This document shows positions 1 to 5,970 of a DNA stretch of 39,672 nt, one piece after another. The DNA comes from an uncultured Clostridium sp. (GTDB lineage: Bacteria > Bacillota > Clostridia > TANB77 > CAG-508), in assembly GCA_930986425.1 (NCBI GenBank), contig CAKNJR010000016.1:1-39672 (forward strand), in the 5' to 3' direction. The position numbers and the translations under genes are program-made. The number at the start of each line of letters is the position of its first letter. Positions within the stretch are counted from its first letter, which is position 1. The notes under the pieces were generated by a model. That model saw only the letters and a list, made by a program, of their open reading frames with translations, had not been told where the DNA came from and did no database searches.

Positions 1-72
1 TTTTATTGGTTTCTCAAAAGATTCATTGTTTACTTTTCAATGTACTTTGTGTTCCGATGTGGAACGTGTTTC
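1..72 (-). other. Putative rRNA-operon leader running out of the window
   Basis: Read on the minus strand, this lies just downstream of two consensus promoters. It has a small hairpin (GTTCC at 51-55 with GGAAC at 61-65), then a CATTGAAAAGTAAACAATG-type stretch and a CTTTTGAG run. These resemble the TTTGAAAA-containing leaders before 16S or 23S rRNA in low-GC Gram-positives. There is no open reading frame. The rRNA itself would lie left of base 1, so this is an inference from promoter quality and leader texture. Confidence 0.4.
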
Positions 73-101
73 ATTATACTATATTGCCTTTCAAATGTCA
101 A
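73..101 (-). promoter_or_regulatory. Consensus sigma-A promoter P1
   Basis: On the minus strand TTGACA (plus 96-101), a 17-bp spacer and TATAAT (plus 73-78): a perfect vegetative promoter firing leftward out of the window. Such promoters in tandem are typical of rRNA operons. Confidence 0.8.
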
Positions 102-223
102 CACATTTTTTAAAAATATTTTTAAATTTTTTCTGACCTTTTAAAGGGCAAAATAAAAAACTAGTTAGTGCTGTTTTTTGTCTTTAAGTTGTGTCTCTTA
201 ACTAATTTCCTTCGTACAAATAT

Positions 224-252
224 ATAATAACATGAATTTATTTTTAAGTCAA
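224..252 (-). promoter_or_regulatory. Sigma-A promoter P2, tandem to P1
   Basis: TTGACT (plus 247-252), a 17-bp spacer and TATTAT (plus 224-229) on the minus strand, about 150 bp upstream of P1 and in the same direction. No gene lies between the two, so both should drive the same transcript beyond the left edge. Confidence 0.65.
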
Positions 253-303
253 CACTTTTTTCAAAAAAAGTTTGAAAATTTTTTTGAAATTTTTTTAAAG
301 TGT

Positions 304-429
304 AGGAACGACCTTTAGCTTACGCTATAAGACCGTTTCCTACTTAGTTTATTTGATTATTTTCTCCAATGTATATTTCTATGTTTTGGGATAGACTTCA
401 TGCTAAGATAAACTTAGCTTGAAGCCTAT
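304..429 (-). other. Structured non-coding stretch with two inverted repeats
   Basis: Two stem-loops lie between the stop of the first lectin-fold gene and promoter P2. The first (about 303-343) pairs GTAGGAA with TTCCTAC and has an inner TAGC-GTAA-GCTA stem (minus-strand reading). The second (391-429) has an almost continuous stem of about 16 bp, with arms 391-407 and 413-429 around a 5-nt loop. Neither has a T-run on either strand, so they do not look like terminators. They may be a small RNA or cruciform-forming repeats behind the variable region. No ORF is present. Confidence 0.4.
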
Positions 430-503
430 GTTCCTTATCTCCAATTTTCTTCCGTTACCCAATCAGTTAGCTTCATAAGTACATCGCTGACAAGCGTTCA
501 GTA

Positions 504-640
504 TTACAAATATAAAATGGGGCGAGTCGAATTGAGGCCTCCGCCGCCGGTCGTACTGTTGACGCTACGATTGCTCGTGTAGTCTTGGGGGTTGAGGTAG
601 AAGCTTCCACGACTAACGCAAGGAGAGTTGGGATAGGAGG
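504..640 (-). other. DGR variable-region-like 3' end of VP1
   Basis: On the coding strand, codons AGC, TTC, TAC, CTC, AAC, CCC then AGC, AAT, CGT, AGC, GTC, AAC and GGC GGC GGA GGC CTC AAT sit in an FGE-type RG..Y...SNR...TT....STRP scaffold. Elsewhere the gene prefers A/T-ending codons. NNC replacement of AAC is what adenine-specific DGR mutagenesis leaves. The exact limits cannot be set without the template repeat, which is not in this window. Confidence 0.65.
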
Positions 641-1754
641 ACGTCTCGGTGCTCCATTCCCCGGTATTTCCTGCCATATCATATATATTACATCTTATGT
701 CTTGAGCTACGTCTCCTTCGTCTAGATTGTAATCTAATATACTTTCTCCACATTTTTGAACTGCTCTTGCTGTATTTCTTCCTACTTGTCTTGAATAATC
801 TGTATCTCCACTAAAAGCTTGTATGAATACTATTGCTGTATCCCATGCATAACTATTTATTAAATCACTTTCAAAATTACTACTACTATACATATTTTGG
901 CATAAACTTGATGCTTGTGGCTGTGTTATATAATTATATGGATATACTCCTGCTTTACTTACTATTGGATTTGTATCACTTGTGCTACTTGTTCTTGCTG
1001 AGCTTGTTGCAGTTGCATCTCCTGCTTCGTAGCGTCCTATATAGTATCCTCCACTTGAATTAGCTTTTTCTATAAAATCATTTATATCTTTGGCAATAAC
1101 ATTTCCATAACTTGAATTATGACTTTCAGCTGTATCTTCTGTATATGAACTTGAAACTGTAGTAGTACTTCCGTCACTATTAAAATCATATCTTCCCAGT
1201 GTTATTGTTGTTGTACTTCCATTACTATCTGTTATAACGTCTCCTACTGGTATCCATACAAATTGACTTCCTTGTGTGTTGCTATCTCCTGCCGATACGT
1301 CTTCTATTATTATTCCTTTTGTTACATCATCCTCTGGGTTTACAACTTTGAAGCCTGCTGGGACTTTTACAGGATTTCCGTATTTATCATTTACTTCTGA
1401 GTTTGTAGTTTCATTTCCAGTTACTGTTCCCAATGTATTTTCTACATATATTCCTGTAATTTTTACTCCATTTACATATGCTGTTTTCCCTTTAGCTATA
1501 TCTGATGGCTCTGCTGTGGCATCTGATGTGTCTAATACATCCATCTTTCCTGTTATTCCACCAATTGTTATTCCATTTAATATATAATTAGATATCAAAC
1601 TTGACCCTGCATTTGCTGTTGTAGCCAAATAACCTTCGCTTGCAACTTGGTTGTTGTTCCTTATTATGCTTGTTGTAATTACTATTGCTATTATTACTGC
1701 AACCAGCAATACGGCTATAAAACCTATTAATTTTTGCTTTTTACTTAGTTTCAT
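504..1754 (-). CDS. Membrane-anchored C-type-lectin/FGE-fold protein, DGR-target-like (VP1)
   Basis: This 416-aa protein starts at ATG 1754 (MKLSKKQK), preceded by GGGAG. A GTG ten codons upstream lies in a terminator T-run and is less likely. Residues ~8-32 form an uncleaved membrane anchor with KLSKKQK on the cytoplasmic side. Residues ~76-102 carry a DTSDATA...GKTAYV.G.KITG module also known from phage-tail and adhesin proteins. The rest looks like a formylglycine-generating-enzyme/C-type lectin fold (QFVWIPVGD, YIGRYEAGD, DMAGNTGEW, C-terminal STRPILYL). The last ~40 codons are rich in NNC codons and far more GC-rich than the body, as expected if a DGR rewrote AAC codons. The N-terminal 110 residues are paralogous to the gene ending at 2265. 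It is probably a surface ligand-binding protein. The ligand is unknown. Confidence 0.8.
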   Translation of the reverse strand: MKLSKKQKLIGFIAVLLVAVIIAIVITTSIIRNNNQVASEGYLATTANAGSSLISNYILNGITIGGITGKMDVLDTSDATAEPSDIAKGKTAYVNGVKITGIYVENTLGTVTGNETTNSEVNDKYGNPVKVPAGFKVVNPEDDVTKGIIIEDVSAGDSNTQGSQFVWIPVGDVITDSNGSTTTITLGRYDFNSDGSTTTVSSSYTEDTAESHNSSYGNVIAKDINDFIEKANSSGGYYIGRYEAGDATATSSARTSSTSDTNPIVSKAGVYPYNYITQPQASSLCQNMYSSSNFESDLINSYAWDTAIVFIQAFSGDTDYSRQVGRNTARAVQKCGESILDYNLDEGDVAQDIRCNIYDMAGNTGEWSTETSSYPNSPCVSRGSFYLNPQDYTSNRSVNSTTGGGGLNSTRPILYL

Positions 1755-1783
1755 AGACTCTTCTTCTCCCTTCTTCTTAAGCA

Positions 1784-1838
1784 CAAAAAAACTATGCCTA
1801 ATTAGACATTTTGCATTTGTCTAAAAAGCATAGTTTTT
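1784..1838 (-). terminator. Terminator/attenuator hairpin before VP1
   Basis: On the minus strand an 11-bp stem (plus 1787-1797 with 1828-1838) and an inner TTAGACA/TGTCTAA stem are followed by a seven-T run ending at 1784. It lies about 30 nt upstream of the VP1 start and downstream of the promoter at 1957-1985, so VP1 expression from that promoter needs read-through. A related, weaker hairpin precedes VP2. Confidence 0.65.
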
Positions 1839-1932
1839 ATTCTATGTTCACATAAAGTTGTTTTATTAAATCTTACGATATATATATATATATATATACA
1901 GCCTCAAGGCTTTCAGCGATTTTGGTCATCAT
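1802..1932 (-). pseudogene. Frame-broken leader ORF upstream of VP1
   Basis: ATG ATG at 1932, with AAGGAG seven bases upstream, opens MMTKIAESLEAV, closely matching the intact leader ORF before VP2 (MKNAESLVAV). The frame runs through a (TA)10 tract and stops at TAA just after it. If one TA unit is removed, the frame continues through a segment matching the other leader (CEHRIK.MLFR versus LEHRIKAMCFR) to a stop at 1802 inside the attenuator hairpin. It may be a decayed or phase-variable leader peptide. The shared AGCC-TTGA-GGCT stem could instead mean that conservation acts on RNA. Confidence 0.4.
1878..1898. repeat. (TA)10 dinucleotide tract
   Basis: Ten TA units plus one A, inside the leader ORF upstream of VP1. 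The current length puts the downstream leader codons out of frame. Loss of one unit would restore them. Confidence 0.9.
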
Positions 1933-1956
1933 TTTGCACTCCTTAAACTTTTCTTT

Positions 1957-1985
1957 ATTATATATTTTAAAGAATATTTTTTCAA
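1957..1985 (-). promoter_or_regulatory. Promoter of the VP1 leader unit
   Basis: TTGAAA (plus 1980-1985), a 17-bp spacer and TATAAT (plus 1957-1962) on the minus strand, about 25 bp before the leader start codon at 1932. Confidence 0.65.
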
Positions 1986-2023
1986 CTAATTTTTTTAAGT
2001 TTACATTCTTTGATGTGTGTTAT

Positions 2024-2050
2024 TGTCAATCAGAACCGTCCCTATTGACA
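2024..2050. repeat. Short palindromic repeat, GGGACG family
   Basis: TGTCAAT and ATTGACA arms flank a core containing CCGTCCC. It is a short relative of the long palindrome at 5153-5240 and of the copies at 3521, 17631 and 32892. Confidence 0.6.
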
Positions 2051-2171
2051 TATATTTCTTGATTTATCTTTTTTGTTGCTTTATCCACTTTTGATTGTGT
2101 CCAGTGATTCTTTTTTGGTTTATTCTGCTTTTCCATTTATTTTTTACACTCTCTTCATTTTTAGATTTTTC

Positions 2172-2239
2172 GTTCAAACCGAAATCTTCTTACGAAGCTT
2201 TTTCGGTTTGAACTTTTACACGTTATTGACATAACGTGT
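2172..2239 (-). other. Two stem-loops downstream of VP2
   Basis: The first stem-loop (2172-2213) has a perfect 13-bp outer stem (GTTCAAACCGAAA with TTTCGGTTTGAAC) and an inner CTTC-GAAG stem around a 4-nt loop. The second (2218-2239) has a perfect 9-bp stem (ACACGTTAT with ATAACGTGT) and a 4-nt loop. Neither is followed by a good T-run on the minus strand. With the hairpin at 2246-2271 they form three consecutive inverted repeats after the variable region. The remainder of 1986-2171 outside the repeat at 2024-2050 shows nothing I can interpret. Confidence 0.55.
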
Positions 2240-2245
2240 TTATTG

Positions 2246-2271
2246 TTTCTAGTTTTGTTAAAAACTAGAAA
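2246..2271 (-). other. Stem-loop overlapping the VP2 stop codon
   Basis: A perfect 11-bp inverted repeat (TTTCTAGTTTT with AAAACTAGAAA) with a 4-nt loop contains the TAG stop codon of VP2. In the Bordetella phage DGR, a hairpin/cruciform directly behind the variable region promotes retrohoming. The position and tetraloop here suit that role, although it could simply help end transcription. Confidence 0.6.
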
Positions 2272-3329
2272 GTCGTGGCTAAGCGAACGCAGGTGAGGTA
2301 GTCCACAATGTAGATGTCGATGTAGCCGCTGTGGAAGCGCGCGAAATAAGCGCGGCTCGTATCGCTCTGCGAAGAAGACCAGCAGTAGCTTCTAAGTCCA
2401 TATTTACTTGAATAATTGCTTCTTGTGATTCCAAAGGCTGATCCAAACGCCGACCATTCTGATTTTGATGGTACAAACCATCCATCATCTACTTCATCTT
2501 GTATTACTCCCCACATATCATCATAAGTTGAATTATCATTTTGAACTCCATATTCTTCTGCATTCCAACTCGCTATCATCCTCTCAGTATTTATTCTTCC
2601 TGTTGGCTCTGCTCCTGCTATAGCAAAATCATTGGCCGTAGTGCTTACATTATAACTACTATCTAAGTTGCCATATGCTGCGTCATACCAACAATATCTT
2701 GTTCCCGAATTTATATCTTCCAATGCCATTACATAAAATCTTTCGTTTCCACTTGTTCCTTCCATTGGTGCTATTACTTTTCCAGTTCCAAAGTGTTCGT
2801 CTATATATTCTCCTTTTATATAGTATTGCTTTAATCCTGTTTCTGATGGAATGGTATAAACTCCATAGCCATTACTTCCCCACTCTCCATTCTCTTCTTC
2901 TCCTGCTAAATCGGCAAATATTACTCCGTCTACTGTTATTTCTCCACTACTATCTAAATCTGCATAATATACATTTGTTGCACTTATTTGTAAGTCTTCA
3001 TTTGATATTGGCTCTACTCTTGTGCCTGTTATTTTTTCTCCTTTTACATATGCTGTTTTTCCTAAGGCTATGTCTTCTGGTGTTGCTGTAGCGTCAGATG
3101 TATCCAATGTCTCTAATGTTCCTGTTATTCCTCCTATTGTTATTCCTTTTTTGATATAACTTGCAACTAAGCTTGATCCTGCATTTGCACTTGTTGCTGC
3201 ATAACCTTCATTTGCGACTTGACCATTGTTCCTTACTACACTTGTAGTAATTACTATGGCTATTATCACTGCAATTAGTAGTATGGCTATAAAACCTATT
3301 AGCTTTTGCTTTTTACTTAGTTTTTTCAT
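2265..3329 (-). CDS. Membrane-anchored C-type-lectin-fold protein, DGR-target-like (VP2)
   Basis: This 354-aa protein starts at ATG 3329 (MKKLSKKQK), preceded by GGGAG at the same distance as in VP1. An ATG seven codons upstream is possible but has no ribosome site. The N-terminal membrane anchor and the DTSDATA...GKTAYVKGEKITG module are paralogous to VP1. The C-terminal half differs and resembles the fibrobacter-type paralogous lectin domain (GWFVPSKSEW, YGLRSYCWSSSQ, AYFARF, CVRLATTF). The last ~40 codons are GC-rich with many NNC codons, unlike the body. It probably displays a diversified binding surface outside the cell. The different C-terminus implies that VP1 and VP2 are not written from one template. 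Confidence 0.8.
   Translation of the reverse strand: MKKLSKKQKLIGFIAILLIAVIIAIVITTSVVRNNGQVANEGYAATSANAGSSLVASYIKKGITIGGITGTLETLDTSDATATPEDIALGKTAYVKGEKITGTRVEPISNEDLQISATNVYYADLDSSGEITVDGVIFADLAGEEENGEWGSNGYGVYTIPSETGLKQYYIKGEYIDEHFGTGKVIAPMEGTSGNERFYVMALEDINSGTRYCWYDAAYGNLDSSYNVSTTANDFAIAGAEPTGRINTERMIASWNAEEYGVQNDNSTYDDMWGVIQDEVDDGWFVPSKSEWSAFGSAFGITRSNYSSKYGLRSYCWSSSQSDTSRAYFARFHSGYIDIYIVDYLTCVRLATTF
2268..2395 (-). other. DGR variable-region-like 3' end of VP2
   Basis: Coding-strand codons include AGC TAC TGC, then CGC TTC CAC AGC GGC TAC and ATC GAC ATC TAC, in a YCWSSSQ...AYF.RF.SGY...CVR scaffold typical of DGR variable proteins. GC content jumps relative to the gene body. The limits are approximate because no template is visible. 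Confidence 0.65.
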
Positions 3330-3520
3330 AAGCTTCTCTTCTCCCTTCATGCTTTCTTTTCTTAAGCTTTTTCTTTCTTATTAATTTATATCACAAGCAA
3401 TTATATTTTGCATTTTTTTTTGATTGCATATTTTGATTTTCTTGTTTTTTTATTGTAATTATTTCCAAATTTGTATTTTTTATACATACACAAAAAACTA
3501 CATATTTTAAACGATTTTTA

Positions 3521-3563
3521 TGTCGATGGGGACGCTGTCGATGGGGACGCTCCTTTTTGACAC
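3521..3563 (+). repeat. GGGACGC-family repeat with 15-bp tandem duplication
   Basis: TGTCGATGGGGACGC occurs twice head to tail (3521-3535 and 3536-3550), followed by TCCTTTTTGACAC. The second copy plus the tail matches the left arm of the palindrome at 5153-5180. It lies between the VP2 leader hairpin and VP2. Confidence 0.75.
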
Positions 3564-3574
3564 TCAAATACAAC

Positions 3575-3627
3575 AAAAGCCATGCATTTTAAACGAATTT
3601 TACGTTCGTCTAAAACACATAGCTTTT
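3575..3627 (-). terminator. Terminator-like hairpin after the VP2 leader ORF
   Basis: AAAAGC(C)ATG pairs with CAT(A)GCTTTT, and an inner TTTTA.ACGAA pairs with TTCGT.TAAAA. On the minus strand only four T follow, so termination would be partial. The leader stop codon lies in the hairpin loop, as in attenuation systems. It corresponds to the hairpin at 1784-1838 before VP1. Confidence 0.45.
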
Positions 3628-3740
3628 ATTCTATGTTCTAATATTGTTTCATTTACTAAATTACAGTTGGTCGAGTTGATAGATTTTTTGTTGAGTAAAA
3701 GTATACTCTCTACAGCCACAAGGCTTTCAGCGTTTTTCAT
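3600..3740 (-). CDS. 46-aa leader peptide upstream of VP2
   Basis: ATG at 3740 with an AAGAAGGA ribosome site about ten bases upstream opens a 46-codon frame (MKNAESLVAVESIL...LEHRIKAMCFRRT). It resembles no family I know, but both ends match the broken ORF upstream of VP1 (AESL.AV near the start, EHRIK.M.FR near the end). It lies between a good promoter and a terminator-like hairpin, and its stop is inside that hairpin. It may be a regulatory leader peptide or a small protein made with the VP genes. Part of the conservation may reflect RNA structure. Confidence 0.5.
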   Translation of the reverse strand: MKNAESLVAVESILLLNKKSINSTNCNLVNETILEHRIKAMCFRRT

Positions 3741-3786
3741 ATTAATTTTATCCTTCTTTCTTGTTTTTTGTTTACCTTATATCATT

Positions 3787-3815
3787 TTTATATATTTAAT
3801 TTATATATTTGTCAA
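3787..3815 (-). promoter_or_regulatory. Promoter of the VP2 leader unit
   Basis: TTGACA (plus 3810-3815), a 17-bp spacer and TATAAA (plus 3787-3792), about 47 bp upstream of the leader start at 3740. The rest of 3816-3998 is AT-rich and shows no other feature. Confidence 0.65.
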
Positions 3816-3998
3816 TCGCTATTTCAAATTTTTTTTAATAAAATTTAAAATTTTTTCTTTATTATATATTTAGAGTACACTTTTTATTACTCTTGATAAA
3901 GTCATTATAAAATATGATTTTAAATTTTAAAAAGTATATTTTTTACTTTCTTGGAAATAATGATTTTGAAAGACAAGTTTTGTTTATGTATTATTGAA

Positions 3999-4027
3999 GC
4001 ATATTTTTTGATAAAAAATTCATTATG
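3999..4027 (+). promoter_or_regulatory. Possible sigma-F/sigma-G promoter of sigG
   Basis: GCATA (3999-4003) and CATTATG (4021-4027), spaced 17 bp, loosely fit the forespore pattern GCATA...CATnnTA. sigG normally has such a promoter. The match is partial. Confidence 0.3.
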
Positions 4028-4063
4028 CTAATAATCATAAAATTTGGCAAGGAGGTTTTTTCT

Positions 4064-4837
4064 TTGATAAACAAGGTGGAAATTTGCGGTGTTAATACTG
4101 CTAAATTGCCTGTACTATCAAATGAAGAAAAAAACGAACTATTAAAGAAAATAAAAAATGGCGACGAAAAGGCAAGGCAAGATTTTATTAATGGTAATTT
4201 AAAATTGGTTTTAAGTGTTATTAAGCGTTTTAGATTTAAAGCAGATAATGCAGATGATTTATTTCAAATTGGATGCGTAGGATTAATTAAGGCATTGGAT
4301 AATTTTGATTTATCTCAAAATGTTCAGTTTTCTACGTATGCAGTTCCCATGATAATTGGTGAAATTAGGAGATATTTAAGAGATAATAACCCCATAAGAG
4401 TTAGTCGTTCTATGAGAGATTTGGCCTACCGATCTTTGATGGTCAAAGAAGCTATTACAAAACGTACACAAAAAGAGCCGACTATTGAGCAAATTGCTCA
4501 GGAACTTGGTGTGGATAAAGAAGAGGTTGCTTTTAGTTTGGATGCAATTCAAGACCCTGTTTCTCTCCAAGAGTCTGTTTATGGAGATAATACTGACAAC
4601 ATCTACATTATGGACCAAATTAGTGATAAGAAAAATACTGATGAAAAGTGGACTGAAAATATTGCTCTTGGTGAAGCTATGAAACGTCTTACTGATAAAG
4701 AAAAAGTTATTATTTCCAAAAGGTTTTTTGAGTGTAAAACACAAATGGAAGTTGCAGAAGAGGTTGGCATCTCTCAAGCTCAAGTCTCTAGGTTGGAAAA
4801 GACAGCAATTAATCACATTAAGAGGTTTTATAAATAG
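4064..4837 (+). CDS. sigG: RNA polymerase sporulation sigma factor SigG
   Basis: This is the forespore late sigma factor. The 257-aa product starts at TTG 4064, eight bases after AAGGAGG (4050-4056), giving the family N-terminus INKVEICGVNT. The frame is open back to 4025, but those upstream codons do not match the family. Region 2 (DDLFQIGCVGLIKALDNFD, FSTYAVPMIIGEIRRYLRD), region 3 and region 4 (KTQMEVAEEVGISQAQVSRLEK) are all intact and very close to Bacillus SigG (260 aa). It normally follows spoIIGA-sigE in the same direction. Here it faces sigE, with a ylmC/ymxH-like gene and a long palindrome between, so read-through from the sigE operon cannot reach it. Confidence 0.97.
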   Translation: MINKVEICGVNTAKLPVLSNEEKNELLKKIKNGDEKARQDFINGNLKLVLSVIKRFRFKADNADDLFQIGCVGLIKALDNFDLSQNVQFSTYAVPMIIGEIRRYLRDNNPIRVSRSMRDLAYRSLMVKEAITKRTQKEPTIEQIAQELGVDKEEVAFSLDAIQDPVSLQESVYGDNTDNIYIMDQISDKKNTDEKWTENIALGEAMKRLTDKEKVIISKRFFECKTQMEVAEEVGISQAQVSRLEKTAINHIKRFYK

Positions 4838-4909
4838 CTTCATAAAACCTTCATATATTTAATATAATTATATAGTAGTTAAAATTGTGTATGAAAGGTG
4901 TGGTTATTT

Positions 4910-5144
4910 ATGGGGCAAAAAGGTATGGATTTTAGACATAAAGAAGTTATAAATATTAGAGATGGTAAAAAGCTTGGATTTGTTCAAGATGTGTGTGCTG
5001 ACTTGCAAACCGGAAGTATTACATCTATTATAGTGCCACGGTAGTAGCAAACCTTTTAGTATGTTTGCAAGTAACAACGAGATTGTAATTGAGTGGAACA
5101 AAATTAAATGTATTGGCGAAAATGTAATTTTGGTGGAAATTTAG
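4910..5144 (+). CDS. YlmC/YmxH-family PRC-barrel protein, +1 frameshift at CGG
   Basis: ATG 4910 follows GAAAGGTG and opens MGQKGMDFRHKEVINIRDGKKLG, continuing to ...SIIVP. This is the first half of the YlmC/YmxH PRC-barrel family, commonly found next to sigG. Frame zero then reads CGG (5039-5041) and TAG, giving only 44 aa. Skipping one base at CGG continues as GSSKPFSMFASNNEIVIEWNKI and on to NVILVEI, ending at TAG 5144. That is the expected second half, for a 77-aa product of normal length. It is a pseudogene, a sequencing error or a programmed frameshift. The same CGG-GGN arrangement occurs at two other broken genes here. Confidence 0.8.
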
Positions 5145-5152
5145 GTTTTCTG

Positions 5153-5240
5153 TGTCAACAGGGACGCCCCTTTTTGACACGGTCTAGTGTCAAAAAGGGG
5201 CGTCCCTATTGACATAAATATTTTACGAAAAGGACCGTCC
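5153..5240. repeat. Long palindromic repeat between convergent genes
   Basis: Two 28-bp arms (5153-5180 and 5187-5214) are inverted copies with one mismatch around a 6-bp loop. Each arm contains GGGACGCCCC, a T5 run and GACAC. A tail at 5215-5240 contains TTTTACG and GGACCGTCC, like the copy at 32950-32980. Lying between convergent ymxH and sigE, it could act as a bidirectional terminator. The organisation resembles REP-like elements moved by Y1 transposases. No transposase is present. Confidence 0.8.
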
Positions 5241-5253
5241 AAAAGCTGAAAAT

Positions 5254-5970
5254 TCACCCTGTTTTACTCAATATTTCTTTTTTCATCTTATTTATTATCT
5301 TCTTTTCTAATCTAGATATGTAGCTTTGAGATATGCCAAGCATATCTGCAACTTCTTTTTGCGTTTTTTCTGTTCCCGTTTTAAATCCAAATCTTAATTC
5401 CATTATGTTTTTTTCTCTACTATTTAATTTTGATATTGAAGCTTTTAGCAGTTTTTTGTCGACTTCGTCTTCAACTCCTCTTGAGGTAATGTCTTCATCA
5501 GTTCCCAATATGTCTGATAAAAGTAACTCATTACCGTCGCCGTCTTGATTTAATGGTTCGTCAATTGATATTTCACTTTTTAATCTATTGCTCCTTCTTA
5601 AATGCATTAGTATTTCATTTTCTATGCATCTTGATGAATATGTTGCAAGCTTTATATTTTTGCTACTATTAAATGTATTTATTGCTTTCATAAGTCCTAT
5701 GGTTCCAATTGATATTAAATCTTCTAAACCGACTCCTGTGTTTTCAAATTTTTTGGCTATGTATACAACAAGTCTAAGGTTATGTTCTACCAATTTCTTT
5801 TTTGCCTCATTATCTCCTTTAGATAATTTTTCTATTTCTTCTGCCTCTTCTTCTGAATTCAATGGTGCTGGCAGGTTATCATTTCCCCCTATATAAAATA
5901 TATTTTCAAAGTCATCATCTTTTTGAATGTACTTTTCGTACATTCTGCTTAATATTTCTAATATTTGCAT
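5254..5970 (-). CDS. sigE: Sporulation sigma factor SigE precursor
   Basis: Mother-cell early sigma factor, made as inactive pro-sigma-E. The 238-aa protein starts at ATG 5970, nine bases after AAGGAG, and overlaps the 3' end of spoIIGA by 56 nt. Residues ~1-27 are the pro-sequence, ending near FYIGG, the usual cleavage region. [34 protein letters not shown] and [20 protein letters not shown] mark region 2. The C-terminal [13 protein letters not shown] is the region 4 helix-turn-helix. Length equals that of Bacillus SigE (239). It is translationally linked to spoIIGA, its processing protease. Confidence 0.97.
   Translation of the reverse strand: MQILEILSRMYEKYIQKDDDFENIFYIGGNDNLPAPLNSEEEAEEIEKLSKGDNEAKKKLVEHNLRLVVYIAKKFENTGVGLEDLISIGTIGLMKAINTFNSSKNIKLATYSSRCIENEILMHLRRSNRLKSEISIDEPLNQDGDGNELLLSDILGTDEDITSRGVEDEVDKKLLKASISKLNSREKNIMELRFGFKTGTEKTQKEVADMLGISQSYISRLEKKIINKMKKEILSKTG

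Noticed and set aside
1..503. Template repeat or reverse transcriptase of a DGR in the left flank
   Set aside because: I compared the minus strand with the ends of VP1 and VP2 and saw no AAC-rich copy and no ORF with RT motifs.
504..2395. GC-rich VP 3' ends as horizontally acquired fragments
   Set aside because: They stay in frame, complete the lectin fold and show specific NNC codon bias, which DGR mutagenesis explains better than transfer.
3521..3563. CRISPR-like array from the GGGACGC repeats
   Set aside because: There are only two tandem units with no spacers. The other copies are dispersed and palindromic, and no cas genes are present.
3391..3873. ORFs of 61 aa (minus, 3391-3576) and 117 aa (plus, 3520-3873) around the VP2 leader
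   Set aside because: They cross repeats and promoter sequence, have low-complexity hydrophobic or Lys-rich translations, and conflict with the better-supported leader ORF.
4025..4063. Upstream extension of sigG to ATG 4025
   Set aside because: The extra residues do not match SigG, and the strong AAGGAGG site points to TTG 4064, which gives the conserved N-terminus.
4904..5101. Minus-strand ORF antisense to the ymxH-like gene
   Set aside because: It has no ribosome site or family likeness. The plus strand carries a recognisable YlmC/YmxH protein in two frames.
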